A DNA stretch of 64,000 nucleotides, taken from the NCBI GenBank assembly GCA_026003195.1, contig BPGU01000003.1:248001-312000 (forward strand). The letters are read 5' to 3'. The number at the start of each line of letters is the position of its first letter. Positions within the stretch are counted from its first letter, which is position 1. A model generated the notes under the pieces. The model worked only from the letters and a program-made list of their open reading frames with translations, had not been told where the DNA came from and did not search any database. Origin of the DNA: Armatimonadota bacterium (GTDB lineage Bacteria; Armatimonadota; HRBIN16). Below, one piece after another: positions 53,313 through 60,987 of the stretch. Position numbers and translations under genes: made by a program.

Positions 53313-54874
53313 CACCCTCGTTCCTCCTGACTTGAGGATTCCAACGCCCTGGGCAGGCAGCGGATGATGTCACCCGCTATCATGCCCGCCATGCCCACTT
53401 CCTGCGCGGCGAGGTCTCCCGCCAGCCCATGGAGATATACGCCTGCGGCGGCGCTGTGCTCTGCATCCAGCCCTTGCGCCAGAAGTCCTGCGATCACACC
53501 GGTCAACACGTCGCCGCTGCCTCCCGTCGCCATGCCCGCGTTGCCGGTGGGGTTCACCCAGGTTCTGCCTTCGGGCGTAGCCACCACCGTGCGCGCCCCC
53601 TTCAGCGCGACGACCGCCCCAAAACGCCGCGACGCCTGCAGCGCTACCTCCGGGCGATTCGCCTGCACTGTGGCTGTGTCGGTGTTCATCAGCCTCGCCA
53701 TCTCGCCCGGATGCGGAGTCAGCACTAGCGGCGGATGTTCCGTGGGCAGGAGGTCTGGCTCCAGCGCGAGGCAGTTCAGCGCGTCGGCATCTATGACACA
53801 AGGAACCTGCACGATGCTCAGCAGCTTGCGCAACGCCTCACGCGCGGGCGGGAGTGTACTCCATCCCGGTCCGACAGCAAGCACGCTGGCACGCTCCAGG
53901 AGCGACTCCATCGCGTCGATGGACTGCGCACCCAAACAGCCTTCGGACGCATCGGGCAGGGGATGCACCATCGCCTCGCGCAGGGTACCTGCCGCCGCTG
54001 CATAGATGCTGTGCGGAACCGCCACCGAACATAGCCCCGCGCCCACGCGCAGCGCGGCTTCCGCCGCCATCATCGGCGCGCCTGCCAGCCCCACCGAACC
54101 GCCCACCACCAGCACATGCCCGAACCGTCCTTTGTGAGCGTCCGGTGGGCGAGGGGGCAACCACTCGTGCACCTGCTCCCGCGTTATCAGACGGCGAGGG
54201 ATGTCTGCCTGTTCCACCACCATACGGGGAATGCCGATGTCGGCGACCACCACCTCCCCGGCGTACTCCGCTCCCGGATACAGGGCGAGACCGGACTTCA
54301 TCGCGCCAAAAGTGACCGTCAGCGTGGCACGGATGGCACTGCCGCACACCGCTCCCGTGTCGGCGTCGATGCCGGAAGGCACATCTACCGCTACTACCGG
54401 CACAGGGCACTCCGCGAAAAAGCGTATTGCCTCACCGATGAGACCTCGTACCTCGCCAGTGACACCGATGCCCAGCAGCGCGTCCACTACCAGATGCCAG
54501 CCCTTCGCCCACAGGGGAGGGAGGTCGTCGGCGGAGCGCAGCACCTGCAGGGGTATTCCCAACTTCTGCACGATTCGCAGGTTGGTCAGGGCGTCGCCCG
54601 ATACCTTCTCGGGGTCAGCCGCCAGCACCACCTGCACCTCTGCCCCGCGCTGCGTCAGATGGCGCGCCACCACCATGCCATCGCCGCCGTTGTTGCCCCC
54701 TCCGCACAACACCAGCACGCGTTTGCCCCGCCAGCTGCCGAACCGTCTCTCCGCATGGTGCACCACCTGCAAGCCTGCGTTCTCCATCAGCAGCAAGCCG
54801 GGGATGCCGAACTCCTCGATGGTGCGGCGGTCCATCTGACGCATCTCTTCAGCGGTCACCAGCACAGGCAACAT
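53312..54874 (-). CDS. nnrD: Bifunctional NAD(P)H-hydrate epimerase / ADP-dependent NAD(P)H-hydrate dehydratase
   Basis: 520 residues, the fused form. The epimerase half (YjeF_N) has E-M-R-Q-M-D-R-R-T, M-E-N-A-G and L-C-G-G-G-N-N-G-G-D-G-M-V-V-A-R. The dehydratase half (carbohydrate kinase-like) has V-G-G-S-V-G-L-A-G-A, A-V-G-P-G-W, L-T-P-H-P-G-E-M-A-R-L and the late T-G-G-S-G-D-V-L-T-G. It repairs hydrated NADH and NADPH. ATG 54874 is four bases from the kdsB stop, so it is the second gene of that operon. Both enzyme activities look intact. Confidence 0.92.
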   Translation of the reverse strand: MLPVLVTAEEMRQMDRRTIEEFGIPGLLLMENAGLQVVHHAERRFGSWRGKRVLVLCGGGNNGGDGMVVARHLTQRGAEVQVVLAADPEKVSGDALTNLRIVQKLGIPLQVLRSADDLPPLWAKGWHLVVDALLGIGVTGEVRGLIGEAIRFFAECPVPVVAVDVPSGIDADTGAVCGSAIRATLTVTFGAMKSGLALYPGAEYAGEVVVADIGIPRMVVEQADIPRRLITREQVHEWLPPRPPDAHKGRFGHVLVVGGSVGLAGAPMMAAEAALRVGAGLCSVAVPHSIYAAAAGTLREAMVHPLPDASEGCLGAQSIDAMESLLERASVLAVGPGWSTLPPAREALRKLLSIVQVPCVIDADALNCLALEPDLLPTEHPPLVLTPHPGEMARLMNTDTATVQANRPEVALQASRRFGAVVALKGARTVVATPEGRTWVNPTGNAGMATGGSGDVLTGVIAGLLAQGLDAEHSAAAGVYLHGLAGDLAAQEVGMAGMIAGDIIRCLPRALESSSQEERG

Positions 54875-54877
54875 CGG

Positions 54878-55621
54878 CTATCCCCCCTGACGTTGCGCGA
54901 TGATGGCTCGTACGCGGTTCAGGTCTTCTTCCGTATCCACGCCGATGGAGGTCTGCTCCACGCGCACCATGCGGATACGGTAGCCGTTCTCCAGCACACG
55001 CAGCTGCTCTAACATCTCCATCTGTTCCAGCGGAGTCGGTTCCATCGCCGCGTACTGGAGCAGGAAATCGCGCCGATAGGCGTAGATGCCCAGGTGCTTA
55101 TACGTGATGGCAGGGGCAGACGGTTCGCGCGGGTAGGGGATACGCGAGCGTGAAAAGTACAGCGCGTTGCCCATGCGGTCTACCACCACCTTCACCACCG
55201 TCGGTTTGTCCTTTTCCTCCTCGGTGGCAGGGCACATCAGGCTGCTCATCGGCAGGGAGGGGTCTTCGAGGAGCGGGCGCGCTACGGCGTCGATATTCTC
55301 CGGTGGCATCAGCGGTTCGTCGCCCTGAATGTTGACGATGATGTCGGCGGAGAGGTGTTGCGCCGCCTCCGCCAGACGCTCGGTGCCGGAACGATGGGCA
55401 GCAGAGGTCATCACCGCGATACCACCGAAGGCGCGCACTACCTCGGCAATCTCTTCATCGGGCGTGGCAACCATCACCTCGCTCAGCGTTTTCGCCTGTT
55501 TGGCGTGATGCCACACCCACCATATCATCGGTTTGCCCGCGATGTCGAGCAGGGGTTTATTCGGCAGACGCACCGCCGCCAGCCGCGCAGGAATGATGCC
55601 GACCACTTCCATCGTTTTCAT
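54878..55621 (-). CDS. kdsB: 3-deoxy-manno-octulosonate cytidylyltransferase
   Basis: 247 residues. Activates Kdo as CMP-Kdo for lipid A-core synthesis, implying a lipopolysaccharide outer membrane. Landmarks: G-I-I-P-A-R-L-A-A-V-R-L-P-N-K-P-L, then G-T-E-R-L-A-E-A, D-I-I-V-N-I-Q-G-D-E-P-L-M-P and A-L-Y-F-S-R-S-R-I-P-Y, ending G-I-Y-A-Y-R. First gene of a four-gene operon with nnr and two FHA proteins. ATG 55621 follows AGGAGG closely; a second ATG at 55612 has longer spacing. Family size and motifs are normal. Confidence 0.93.
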   Translation of the reverse strand: MKTMEVVGIIPARLAAVRLPNKPLLDIAGKPMIWWVWHHAKQAKTLSEVMVATPDEEIAEVVRAFGGIAVMTSAAHRSGTERLAEAAQHLSADIIVNIQGDEPLMPPENIDAVARPLLEDPSLPMSSLMCPATEEEKDKPTVVKVVVDRMGNALYFSRSRIPYPREPSAPAITYKHLGIYAYRRDFLLQYAAMEPTPLEQMEMLEQLRVLENGYRIRMVRVEQTSIGVDTEEDLNRVRAIIAQRQGG

Positions 55622-55704
55622 CTTCCTCCTCTCTATTTTTTAATCATTCGCCAACTCTGCGGGCAATTCCCCTGTACCCTTTCGCGCCCGACCGGGAGGG
55701 CAAC

Positions 55705-55733
55705 TTGACATTTTTTCCCGCGCTGGTTATACT
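55705..55733 (+). promoter_or_regulatory. Consensus promoter of tRNA-Leu
   Basis: TTGACA (55705-55710), 17 bases, TATACT (55728-55733). The -10 ends 17 bases before the tRNA. Confidence 0.85.
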
Positions 55734-55750
55734 CTATCTGGTGTTATCCA

Positions 55751-55835
55751 GCCGGAGTGGCGGAATGGTAGACGCGCCCGCCTCAAAAGCGGGTGCCGAA
55801 CAGGCGTGGGGGTTCGAGTCCCCCCTCCGGCACCA
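55751..55835 (+). tRNA. tRNA-Leu (anticodon CAA)
   Basis: 85 nt class II tRNA. The acceptor stem GCCGGAG (55751-55757) pairs with CTCCGGC (55825-55831), followed by discriminator A and encoded CCA. The anticodon stem CCCGC/GCGGG holds the loop CTCAAAA with anticodon CAA at 55784-55786. A long variable arm (GTGCCGAACAGGCGT region) and T-loop TTCGAGT are present. Confidence 0.95.
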
Positions 55836-55912
55836 TGGGCTAACCATCCGACTCAGGGAATCATATCGATGTTGCCCCGCGCCAACGGGGCAATTTTCTT
55901 GAGGAGCCACTC

Positions 55913-56965
55913 GTGCAACAGCCAGCCTCATTGTCCGATTGGTTCGGCAGCAAAACCCCTGCCTCGCGGGGTGAGCTGGGCGCAGAGTATGCCGCCCTGC
56001 GCGAAGGTGCGGTGGTGCTGGACATGAGCACCGTTGGCAAACTACGGGTTACCGGTGACGACCGGGTTGCCTACCTGCAGGGACAGCTCAGTCAGGACGT
56101 TTCGCCCTTGCGGCAGGCGGGAAACGGCGTGTTCTCCTGTTTGTTGAAACCGACCGGGCAGATGCTATCCGACATGGTACTGTTCTCCACAGGGGACGCC
56201 GTGCTCATCCTGACCCCACCTCAGACCCGCCGTGTAGTGCAGGAACGGCTTGCGCAGTTCGTTATCCTGGAAGATGTGGAGATTACAGACATCACCGAAG
56301 AGTACGCACTGTTGCATCTCGCCGGACCGCTCTCAGCCAGTCGGCTGGAACCTTTTTCACCGGGAGGAGTACTTCCCCTGTGGCACCACAGAACGTGTGC
56401 ATGGCGCGGAATATCGCTCACTGTGGTGCGCACGGACCGCTGCGGCGAGCAGGGCTACGACCTGCTGGTTCCTGTAGCGAGTAAGGAGGTGCTCTGGCAG
56501 GCACTGCTGGATGCAGGCGTGCAGCCGATAGGCTATGAAGCGTTCCACGTGCGGCGCGTGGAAGCAGGCATCCCCTGGTTCGGTATCGACATGGACGAGA
56601 GCACTATCCCCCTGGAAGCCGGGCTCGGCGAACGCGCCATCAGCTTCACCAAGGGCTGTTACACCGGGCAGGAGGTTATACACCGTATCTTCTCGCGTGG
56701 ACACACCAATCGTTCGCTGGTGGGTCTGCGTCTGTTCGGGGACGTTGTGCCCTCATACCGTGCTCCTATCAGCGCGAGCGATCGTCAGGATGCGGGATGG
56801 GTTACCAGTGCAGTGCGCTCGGTGGCACTGGATGCGGTAATCGCTTTGTGCCTTTTGCGCAATGAATACACCGCACCGGGCACAACGGTTTGGGTTCAGC
56901 ACGAGAGTGGCTCCTTAGAAGCGCAGGTCGTCCCGCTGCCTTTGGTGGAGACGGGCTGTGCTTGA
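55913..56965 (+). CDS. ygfZ: Folate-binding protein YgfZ (iron-sulfur cluster biogenesis)
   Basis: 350 residues. Relative of the glycine-cleavage T protein that binds folate and helps mature some iron-sulfur enzymes. The signature K-G-C-Y-T-G-Q-E-V is intact. Other segments are V-L-D-M-S-T-V-G-K-L-R-V-T-G-D-D and A-Y-L-Q-G-Q-L-S-Q-D-V. The start is a GTG at 55913 with GAGGAG six bases upstream. The end overlaps the next transporter gene by eight bases, so they share a message. It lies just after tRNA-Leu. Confidence 0.88.
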   Translation: MQQPASLSDWFGSKTPASRGELGAEYAALREGAVVLDMSTVGKLRVTGDDRVAYLQGQLSQDVSPLRQAGNGVFSCLLKPTGQMLSDMVLFSTGDAVLILTPPQTRRVVQERLAQFVILEDVEITDITEEYALLHLAGPLSASRLEPFSPGGVLPLWHHRTCAWRGISLTVVRTDRCGEQGYDLLVPVASKEVLWQALLDAGVQPIGYEAFHVRRVEAGIPWFGIDMDESTIPLEAGLGERAISFTKGCYTGQEVIHRIFSRGHTNRSLVGLRLFGDVVPSYRAPISASDRQDAGWVTSAVRSVALDAVIALCLLRNEYTAPGTTVWVQHESGSLEAQVVPLPLVETGCA

Positions 56966-57863
56966 CGCTGCGTTGTTGTTCTTCATCAACCTTCTCTGGG
57001 CGGCGGCGTACCCGATGGCGAAGTTCGCCATCAGTGGAGGAGTTCCGTCGGTGACGCTGGCGTGGGCGCGGTGGGCGATTGCTTCGCTGCTATTGCCTCT
57101 GTTTGCATGCACTGTTCTGCGAGTACCGCTGGCACTGCCTCGCTCCGACCTGTTGCGTGCGATCGCGCTGGGGGCACTAGCTTTAGGGCTGGTGCATATT
57201 CTGGTATTCGTCGGACTGAAGTACACCACTGCTGTAGATGCCACCCTGCTGCTAGCTGGGGAGCCGCTGGTGATGGCGGTGATGTCCGTTTTGCTGCTGC
57301 GTGAGGGGATGTCCAGGCGGGCAGTGTGGGGAATGGTGCTGGGCTTTGCGGGTGCCTACCTGCTCATCAATCGCGGGCTGGTACCTCCCCTGAACGACCG
57401 GGGTACCCTGATAGGCAACTTGCTGGTGGCGATGTCGGTGCTGGTGGAGGGCACGGGAACAGTGCTTTCGCGCGGGCTCACACGCCGGTACAGTGGCATC
57501 GTGGTGCTGTTCTGGGAAAGTGTGGGCGCAACGGTAGCGCTGGCGATACCGGCTTCTCTGTTCTGGGCGGGGGCACCTGCTGTTCCATCTGCTGCCGCGT
57601 TGGGAGCGGTGCTTTATCTGGGGATGGTGAACAGTGCGTTTTGCTATGCGGTGTGGTTTGTGCTGATGGAGAGGCATCATGTGGGCAATATGGGTGTGTT
57701 CATCTTCGTGCAGCCGGTGTTCGGTGCACTGATGGGCGTGCTGTGGCTCAAAGAGCCTTTCGGTGTCTACACTGCCATCGGCTCTGCGATGGTGCTGAGT
57801 GGGGTGTGGTTGACCACGCGCACCACCGTGCAGGAACGCGCGGGAGGTCACACTCCGTCGTGA
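56958..57863 (+). CDS. EamA/DMT-family transporter
   Basis: 301 residues with ten membrane helices in two EamA repeats of five. First repeat: L-L-F-F-I-N-L-L-W-A-A-A-Y-P-M-A-K and L-L-A-G-E-P-L-V-M-A-V. Second: E-G-T-G-T-V-L-S-R-G-L and F-I-F-V-Q-P-V-F-G-A-L-M-G. Drug/metabolite transporters export amino acids, nucleotides or other solutes; substrate is not readable. Start GTG 56958 overlaps ygfZ; GGTGGAG lies upstream. Ends with a hydrophilic tail. Confidence 0.85.
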   Translation: MLDAALLFFINLLWAAAYPMAKFAISGGVPSVTLAWARWAIASLLLPLFACTVLRVPLALPRSDLLRAIALGALALGLVHILVFVGLKYTTAVDATLLLAGEPLVMAVMSVLLLREGMSRRAVWGMVLGFAGAYLLINRGLVPPLNDRGTLIGNLLVAMSVLVEGTGTVLSRGLTRRYSGIVVLFWESVGATVALAIPASLFWAGAPAVPSAAALGAVLYLGMVNSAFCYAVWFVLMERHHVGNMGVFIFVQPVFGALMGVLWLKEPFGVYTAIGSAMVLSGVWLTTRTTVQERAGGHTPS

Positions 57864-57909
57864 GCAGTTTCCTCAGGAGAGACCATCCGCGCGAGTGCCA
57901 GGTGGGTCC

Positions 57910-57938
57910 TTGCATTCGGTGGACAGAGGTGCTATACT
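57910..57938 (+). promoter_or_regulatory. Sigma-70-type promoter of the membrane-anchored protein gene
   Basis: TTGCAT (57910-57915), 17 bases, TATACT (57933-57938), leading to the gene at 58002 with a leader of about 57 nt. Confidence 0.65.
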
Positions 57939-58001
57939 GAGGCAGAGGGAACTTTCCACCTGCGGATTGCGTCTGGATAGTCGGAAGGATGGTGAGATAC
58001 G

Positions 58002-58745
58002 ATGAACCGCAAAACAGCTCTCATCGGGGCAGGGGTGTTGGTAGTGCTGGTTGCTGGCATCTTGCTGGGACGTCACCTTTTCCCGATTACCCATCGCGAG
58101 GCGAGTGCACCGCCTGGGGGTAATGTGCTGTTGGCGCCTGCTCCCCAGCTTCCCAATACGAACCTGCTTCGGGCAGAAGGCGAGGCACAACCGTCTCCCC
58201 AGGAACCTCCAAAGCGTCCCCCAGATGACATCATCGATTACTTGAGGCATTTGCAGAGGGTAGAAGCACAGCGTCAGGCGATGCAGCGTGACCTGACCCC
58301 GGCGTTCAATGCCTTCGTGAACGCCGTGGCAATGCGGGCGACCATCGATGAAGAGGAGATGCAGCAACGTATGAGCGCGGTACAGCAGGCTCCGCAGGAC
58401 TACTCGCAGAAATGGGCGCAGCTCAGCCAGTTCTTTGATTCCAAACAACCACCGCCCGCCTGTCAACCGTTGCATGAAACCTACCGAAAGATGCTGGCAT
58501 CCACCATCGCGTATATGACGAAGGTGTACCTTGCTTTACAACAGGCGCAGACCGACCCCAACGCCGCGCTGCAGGCGCTGTCGCAGATGCAGGGCACCGC
58601 TTCTACCGACGTAGACACGCAGATACTTCAGGCGAACTACGAGCTGCAGCAGGTGCTGGACAAATATGACCTGCGCCACTACTTCCCGGGCTTCGTTATT
58701 CGTGGGGACGGTGGGTTGAACCTGCGCAGCATCTTTGGAGGATAA
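58002..58745 (+). CDS. Membrane-anchored periplasmic protein of unknown function
   Basis: 247 residues. One membrane helix at 6-23 (L-I-G-A-G-V-L-V-V-L-V-A-G-I-L-L-G) is followed by a Pro-rich linker (residues 40-72) and a helical domain with Glu/Gln/Arg heptads (R-H-L-Q-R-V-E-A-Q-R-Q-A-M-Q-R). No family is recognised. It has its own promoter and is followed by mutY ten bases after its stop. Role unknown. Confidence 0.65.
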   Translation: MNRKTALIGAGVLVVLVAGILLGRHLFPITHREASAPPGGNVLLAPAPQLPNTNLLRAEGEAQPSPQEPPKRPPDDIIDYLRHLQRVEAQRQAMQRDLTPAFNAFVNAVAMRATIDEEEMQQRMSAVQQAPQDYSQKWAQLSQFFDSKQPPPACQPLHETYRKMLASTIAYMTKVYLALQQAQTDPNAALQALSQMQGTASTDVDTQILQANYELQQVLDKYDLRHYFPGFVIRGDGGLNLRSIFGG

Positions 58746-58755
58746 CAGAGCGTAC

Positions 58756-59832
58756 ATGTGGACACCGGAACAACTCCACGCCATCCCACAGCTCTTGCTG
58801 GAATGGTATAAGGTGCACGCTCGCCCGATGCCCTGGCATGAAAACCCCGACCCGTATCACTTGCTGGTTGCCGCGACCATGCTTCAGCAGACGCAGGTGG
58901 AAACGGTTCTGCCTTACTTGGAACGCTTTTTGCAGAGATTCCCGACGATATGTCGACTTGCCGAAGCGGACGAAGAGGAGGTCTTGCGCTACTGGTCGGG
59001 GCTGGGCTATTACAACCGCGCTCGCAGCCTGCATCGTGCCGCGCAGCAGATATGCAGACGGCATAGCGGCGTCGTCCCCTGCAGAGTAGACGCCCTTCTG
59101 CGACTGCCTGGCATTGGAGAGTACACCGCCGGAGCGGTGGTCAGCATCGCCTGCGGCAAGCCTGAACCTGCGCTGGACTCTCACGGCTACCGTATCCTTG
59201 CCCGCCTGCTCGCTTTTGAGCAAGACATTTTGCACGCTCCCAGTCGTCGGCAGCTCGCGGAAGCCTGTCGACAAATCCTTCCCGAACATGCACCCGGCGA
59301 GTTCAACCAGGCTCTCATGGATTTGGGTGCGCTGATATGTACTGCTCGCGAGCCACGCTGTGAGAGATGTCCGCTCGCCGGAGTCTGTCGCGCTTTTCAG
59401 GAGGGACGCTCGGCAAGCCTGCCGGTACGACCTGTCCGTCGCTCTGCGGTGAAGGTACAGGACGTGTGCGTGTTGATAGAACACAACGGGTGGTGGCTGA
59501 TGGTCAAGCACGCGGAGGGACGTTTATGGCGAGGGCTGTGGGGGTTGCCCAGAGTGCGTGTGCAAGACGGGGAGTCTCTGGAGCAAGCCGCTCGACGCGC
59601 CGCAGAGAGTGTTGGGATGCAGGTGCACCTTTGCGAGCCTGCTGTGACCATCCGGCATGGGCTGATGCACTACTCCGTCACCCTGCACGCCATCCGTTGC
59701 CTCCTGCAGGAAAAGGTAGTGACGGATGACGAGACAGTGCGCTGGGTACTACCGGAGGAGGTCAGGACACTGCCCGTTCCCTCGCCGGTGCGTCGTGTCG
59801 TCGAGAGGTTCCTTCGGGCGCGGAAGGGATAA
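58756..59832 (+). CDS. mutY: A/G-specific adenine glycosylase
   Basis: 358 residues. Removes A mispaired with 8-oxoG. The N-terminal domain has M-L-Q-Q-T-Q-V-E-T-V, the helix-hairpin-helix L-P-G-I-G-E-Y-T-A-G-A, and the iron-sulfur cluster C-x6-C-x2-C-x5-C (C-T-A-R-E-P-R-C-E-R-C). A NUDIX-like C-terminal domain for 8-oxoG recognition follows. The catalytic loop, usually L-D-G-N-V, reads L-D-S-H-G here: the Asp is kept but the Asn is replaced. Start ATG 58756 is preferred over the TTG at 58735. Convergent with sigH across a hairpin. Confidence 0.9.
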   Translation: MWTPEQLHAIPQLLLEWYKVHARPMPWHENPDPYHLLVAATMLQQTQVETVLPYLERFLQRFPTICRLAEADEEEVLRYWSGLGYYNRARSLHRAAQQICRRHSGVVPCRVDALLRLPGIGEYTAGAVVSIACGKPEPALDSHGYRILARLLAFEQDILHAPSRRQLAEACRQILPEHAPGEFNQALMDLGALICTAREPRCERCPLAGVCRAFQEGRSASLPVRPVRRSAVKVQDVCVLIEHNGWWLMVKHAEGRLWRGLWGLPRVRVQDGESLEQAARRAAESVGMQVHLCEPAVTIRHGLMHYSVTLHAIRCLLQEKVVTDDETVRWVLPEEVRTLPVPSPVRRVVERFLRARKG

Positions 59833-59837
59833 ACCAA

Positions 59838-59863
59838 CCGCCGCGGGAAGCATCCCGCGGCGG
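59838..59863. terminator. 11-bp hairpin between convergent mutY and sigH-like genes
   Basis: CCGCCGCGGGA (59838-59848), loop AGCA, TCCCGCGGCGG (59853-59863). It has no T-run, but its place between two gene ends suggests bidirectional termination. Confidence 0.6.
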
Positions 59864-59870
59864 CAGTGCG

Positions 59871-60518
59871 TCACTCCTCTTCTTCGCGTGCGAGCAGGAT
59901 GCTCACCTTCCTTTTCACACGCTGCAGGGCGTTATCAATAGATTTCGGGCGGCAACCCAGCACCTTCGACATCTCGCGATAAGACATCCCCTCCAGATAG
60001 CACTCGAGCACCCGCGCTTCCAGGTTACTCAGGTGCCCATCCAGCATCTCTAGAAGGTTGCGAGGCTGGCGCTGGTCTACCACGACGGCAGCGGGATCAG
60101 CCACGCTCTCATCGGGAATGATTTCCAGCAGAGTGGAGTCGTTGTCTTCATCGTTCAGGGGGCGGTTCAGGGAGATGTACGCATTAAGCGGGGCATGCTT
60201 CTGGCGGGTCGCCATTTTCACGGCGGTGATAATCTGCCGAGTGACGCACAGTTCAGCAAAGGGTCGGAACTTGGTGAGCTTGTCCTCACGGAAGTCGCGG
60301 ATGGCTTTGAAAAGCCCAATCATCCCTTCCTGCACCACATCTTCGTGGTCGGCTCCCATGAGGAAATAGGAGCGTGCTTTGCTCTCCACCATACCGCGGT
60401 ACTTCGCAAGCAAATGTTCTGTCGCTTGCTGGCTACCGCACTTCGCATAGACGACGACCTCTTCGTCCTGCATGTTCTGGAAGCGCAGGCTTCCGTCGTC
60501 ATAGCGGGATGAAATCAT
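59871..60518 (-). CDS. SigH-like RNA polymerase sigma factor
   Basis: 215 residues, sigma-70 family of the SigH/Spo0H group. Region 2 reads H-L-L-A-K-Y-R-G-M-V-E and D-V-V-Q-E-G-M-I-G-L-F-K-A-I-R-D-F, and region 4 shows V-L-E-C-Y-L-E-G-M-S-Y-R-E-M-S-K-V-L-G, with K-S-I-D-N-A-L-Q-R-V-K as recognition helix. The ATG at 60518 has GGGAGG eight bases upstream; the longer open frame is ignored. The promoter is strong, preceded by phased A-tracts. In sporulating bacteria SigH starts sporulation; outside Firmicutes such factors have other roles. Confidence 0.88.
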   Translation of the reverse strand: MISSRYDDGSLRFQNMQDEEVVVYAKCGSQQATEHLLAKYRGMVESKARSYFLMGADHEDVVQEGMIGLFKAIRDFREDKLTKFRPFAELCVTRQIITAVKMATRQKHAPLNAYISLNRPLNDEDNDSTLLEIIPDESVADPAAVVVDQRQPRNLLEMLDGHLSNLEARVLECYLEGMSYREMSKVLGCRPKSIDNALQRVKRKVSILLAREEEE

Positions 60519-60632
60519 CCTGCTTGCCTCCCGACAGTACTGTTTTGCTTTCGTCTGGTTTGGGCTGGTGTACGGTGAAGGAAATGCCTGCAGACGCTCT
60601 GCAGAGTGTTCCCCGTACCTTTGCCTATATTC

Positions 60633-60661
60633 ACTATAAATCAACCGTCCGTGCGTGTCAA
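60633..60661 (-). promoter_or_regulatory. Consensus promoter of the SigH-like gene
   Basis: On the minus strand TTGACA (60656-60661), 17 bases, TATAGT (60633-60638). A-runs just upstream (60664-60693) look like an UP element. The leader is about 108 nt. Confidence 0.85.
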
Positions 60662-60987
60662 CAGGTTTTGAAACTTTTTTCGATTTTTTTCTCTCAAGAT
60701 GAAGCAAAGAACTGGTTCGAAAGCGATATTCTGAGCGAAAAAGGTGTCTTTGACCTGCTCAAAGCGTTCGTCGTCCATGGGTTCTGCGATGGTGTCCTTC
60801 CCGCGAGGCACACCCTCACCCCACCGGACGGTTGTCGGTGGATGCAATGGGCTCACTCCTGGTGCCTTTTTTGCTCCCGCGAACTTGAACCCGCGATAAA
60901 TTCCGTGCGTCATCATTACTGGTCACTGTAGGCGGCCAGGAAAGCAGTGGGGAAGTCCGATACGGCGGGACGTGGGAGATGCCGGTT
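60662..60987. other. Divergent intergenic region without a recognised gene
   Basis: Holds the A-tract UP-like element at 60664-60693. A minus-strand open frame at 60641-60916 crosses it and the promoter but lacks a ribosome site and family features. No promoter for the plus-strand methyltransferase gene was convincing. Confidence 0.4.

Noticed and set aside
55741-55840. T-box or riboswitch near tRNA-Leu
   Set aside because: The sequence is fully explained by the tRNA itself; no leader motif such as a T-box sequence is present.
55705-55931. Open frames on both strands over the tRNA (one reading R-G-D-S-N-P-H-A-C-S-A-P-A-F-E)
   Set aside because: This is the well-known false protein produced by translating a tRNA-Leu/Ser gene; the tRNA explains it.
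60641-60916. Minus-strand frame of 91 residues upstream of the SigH-like gene
   Set aside because: It crosses the consensus promoter, lacks a ribosome site and shows no family features.
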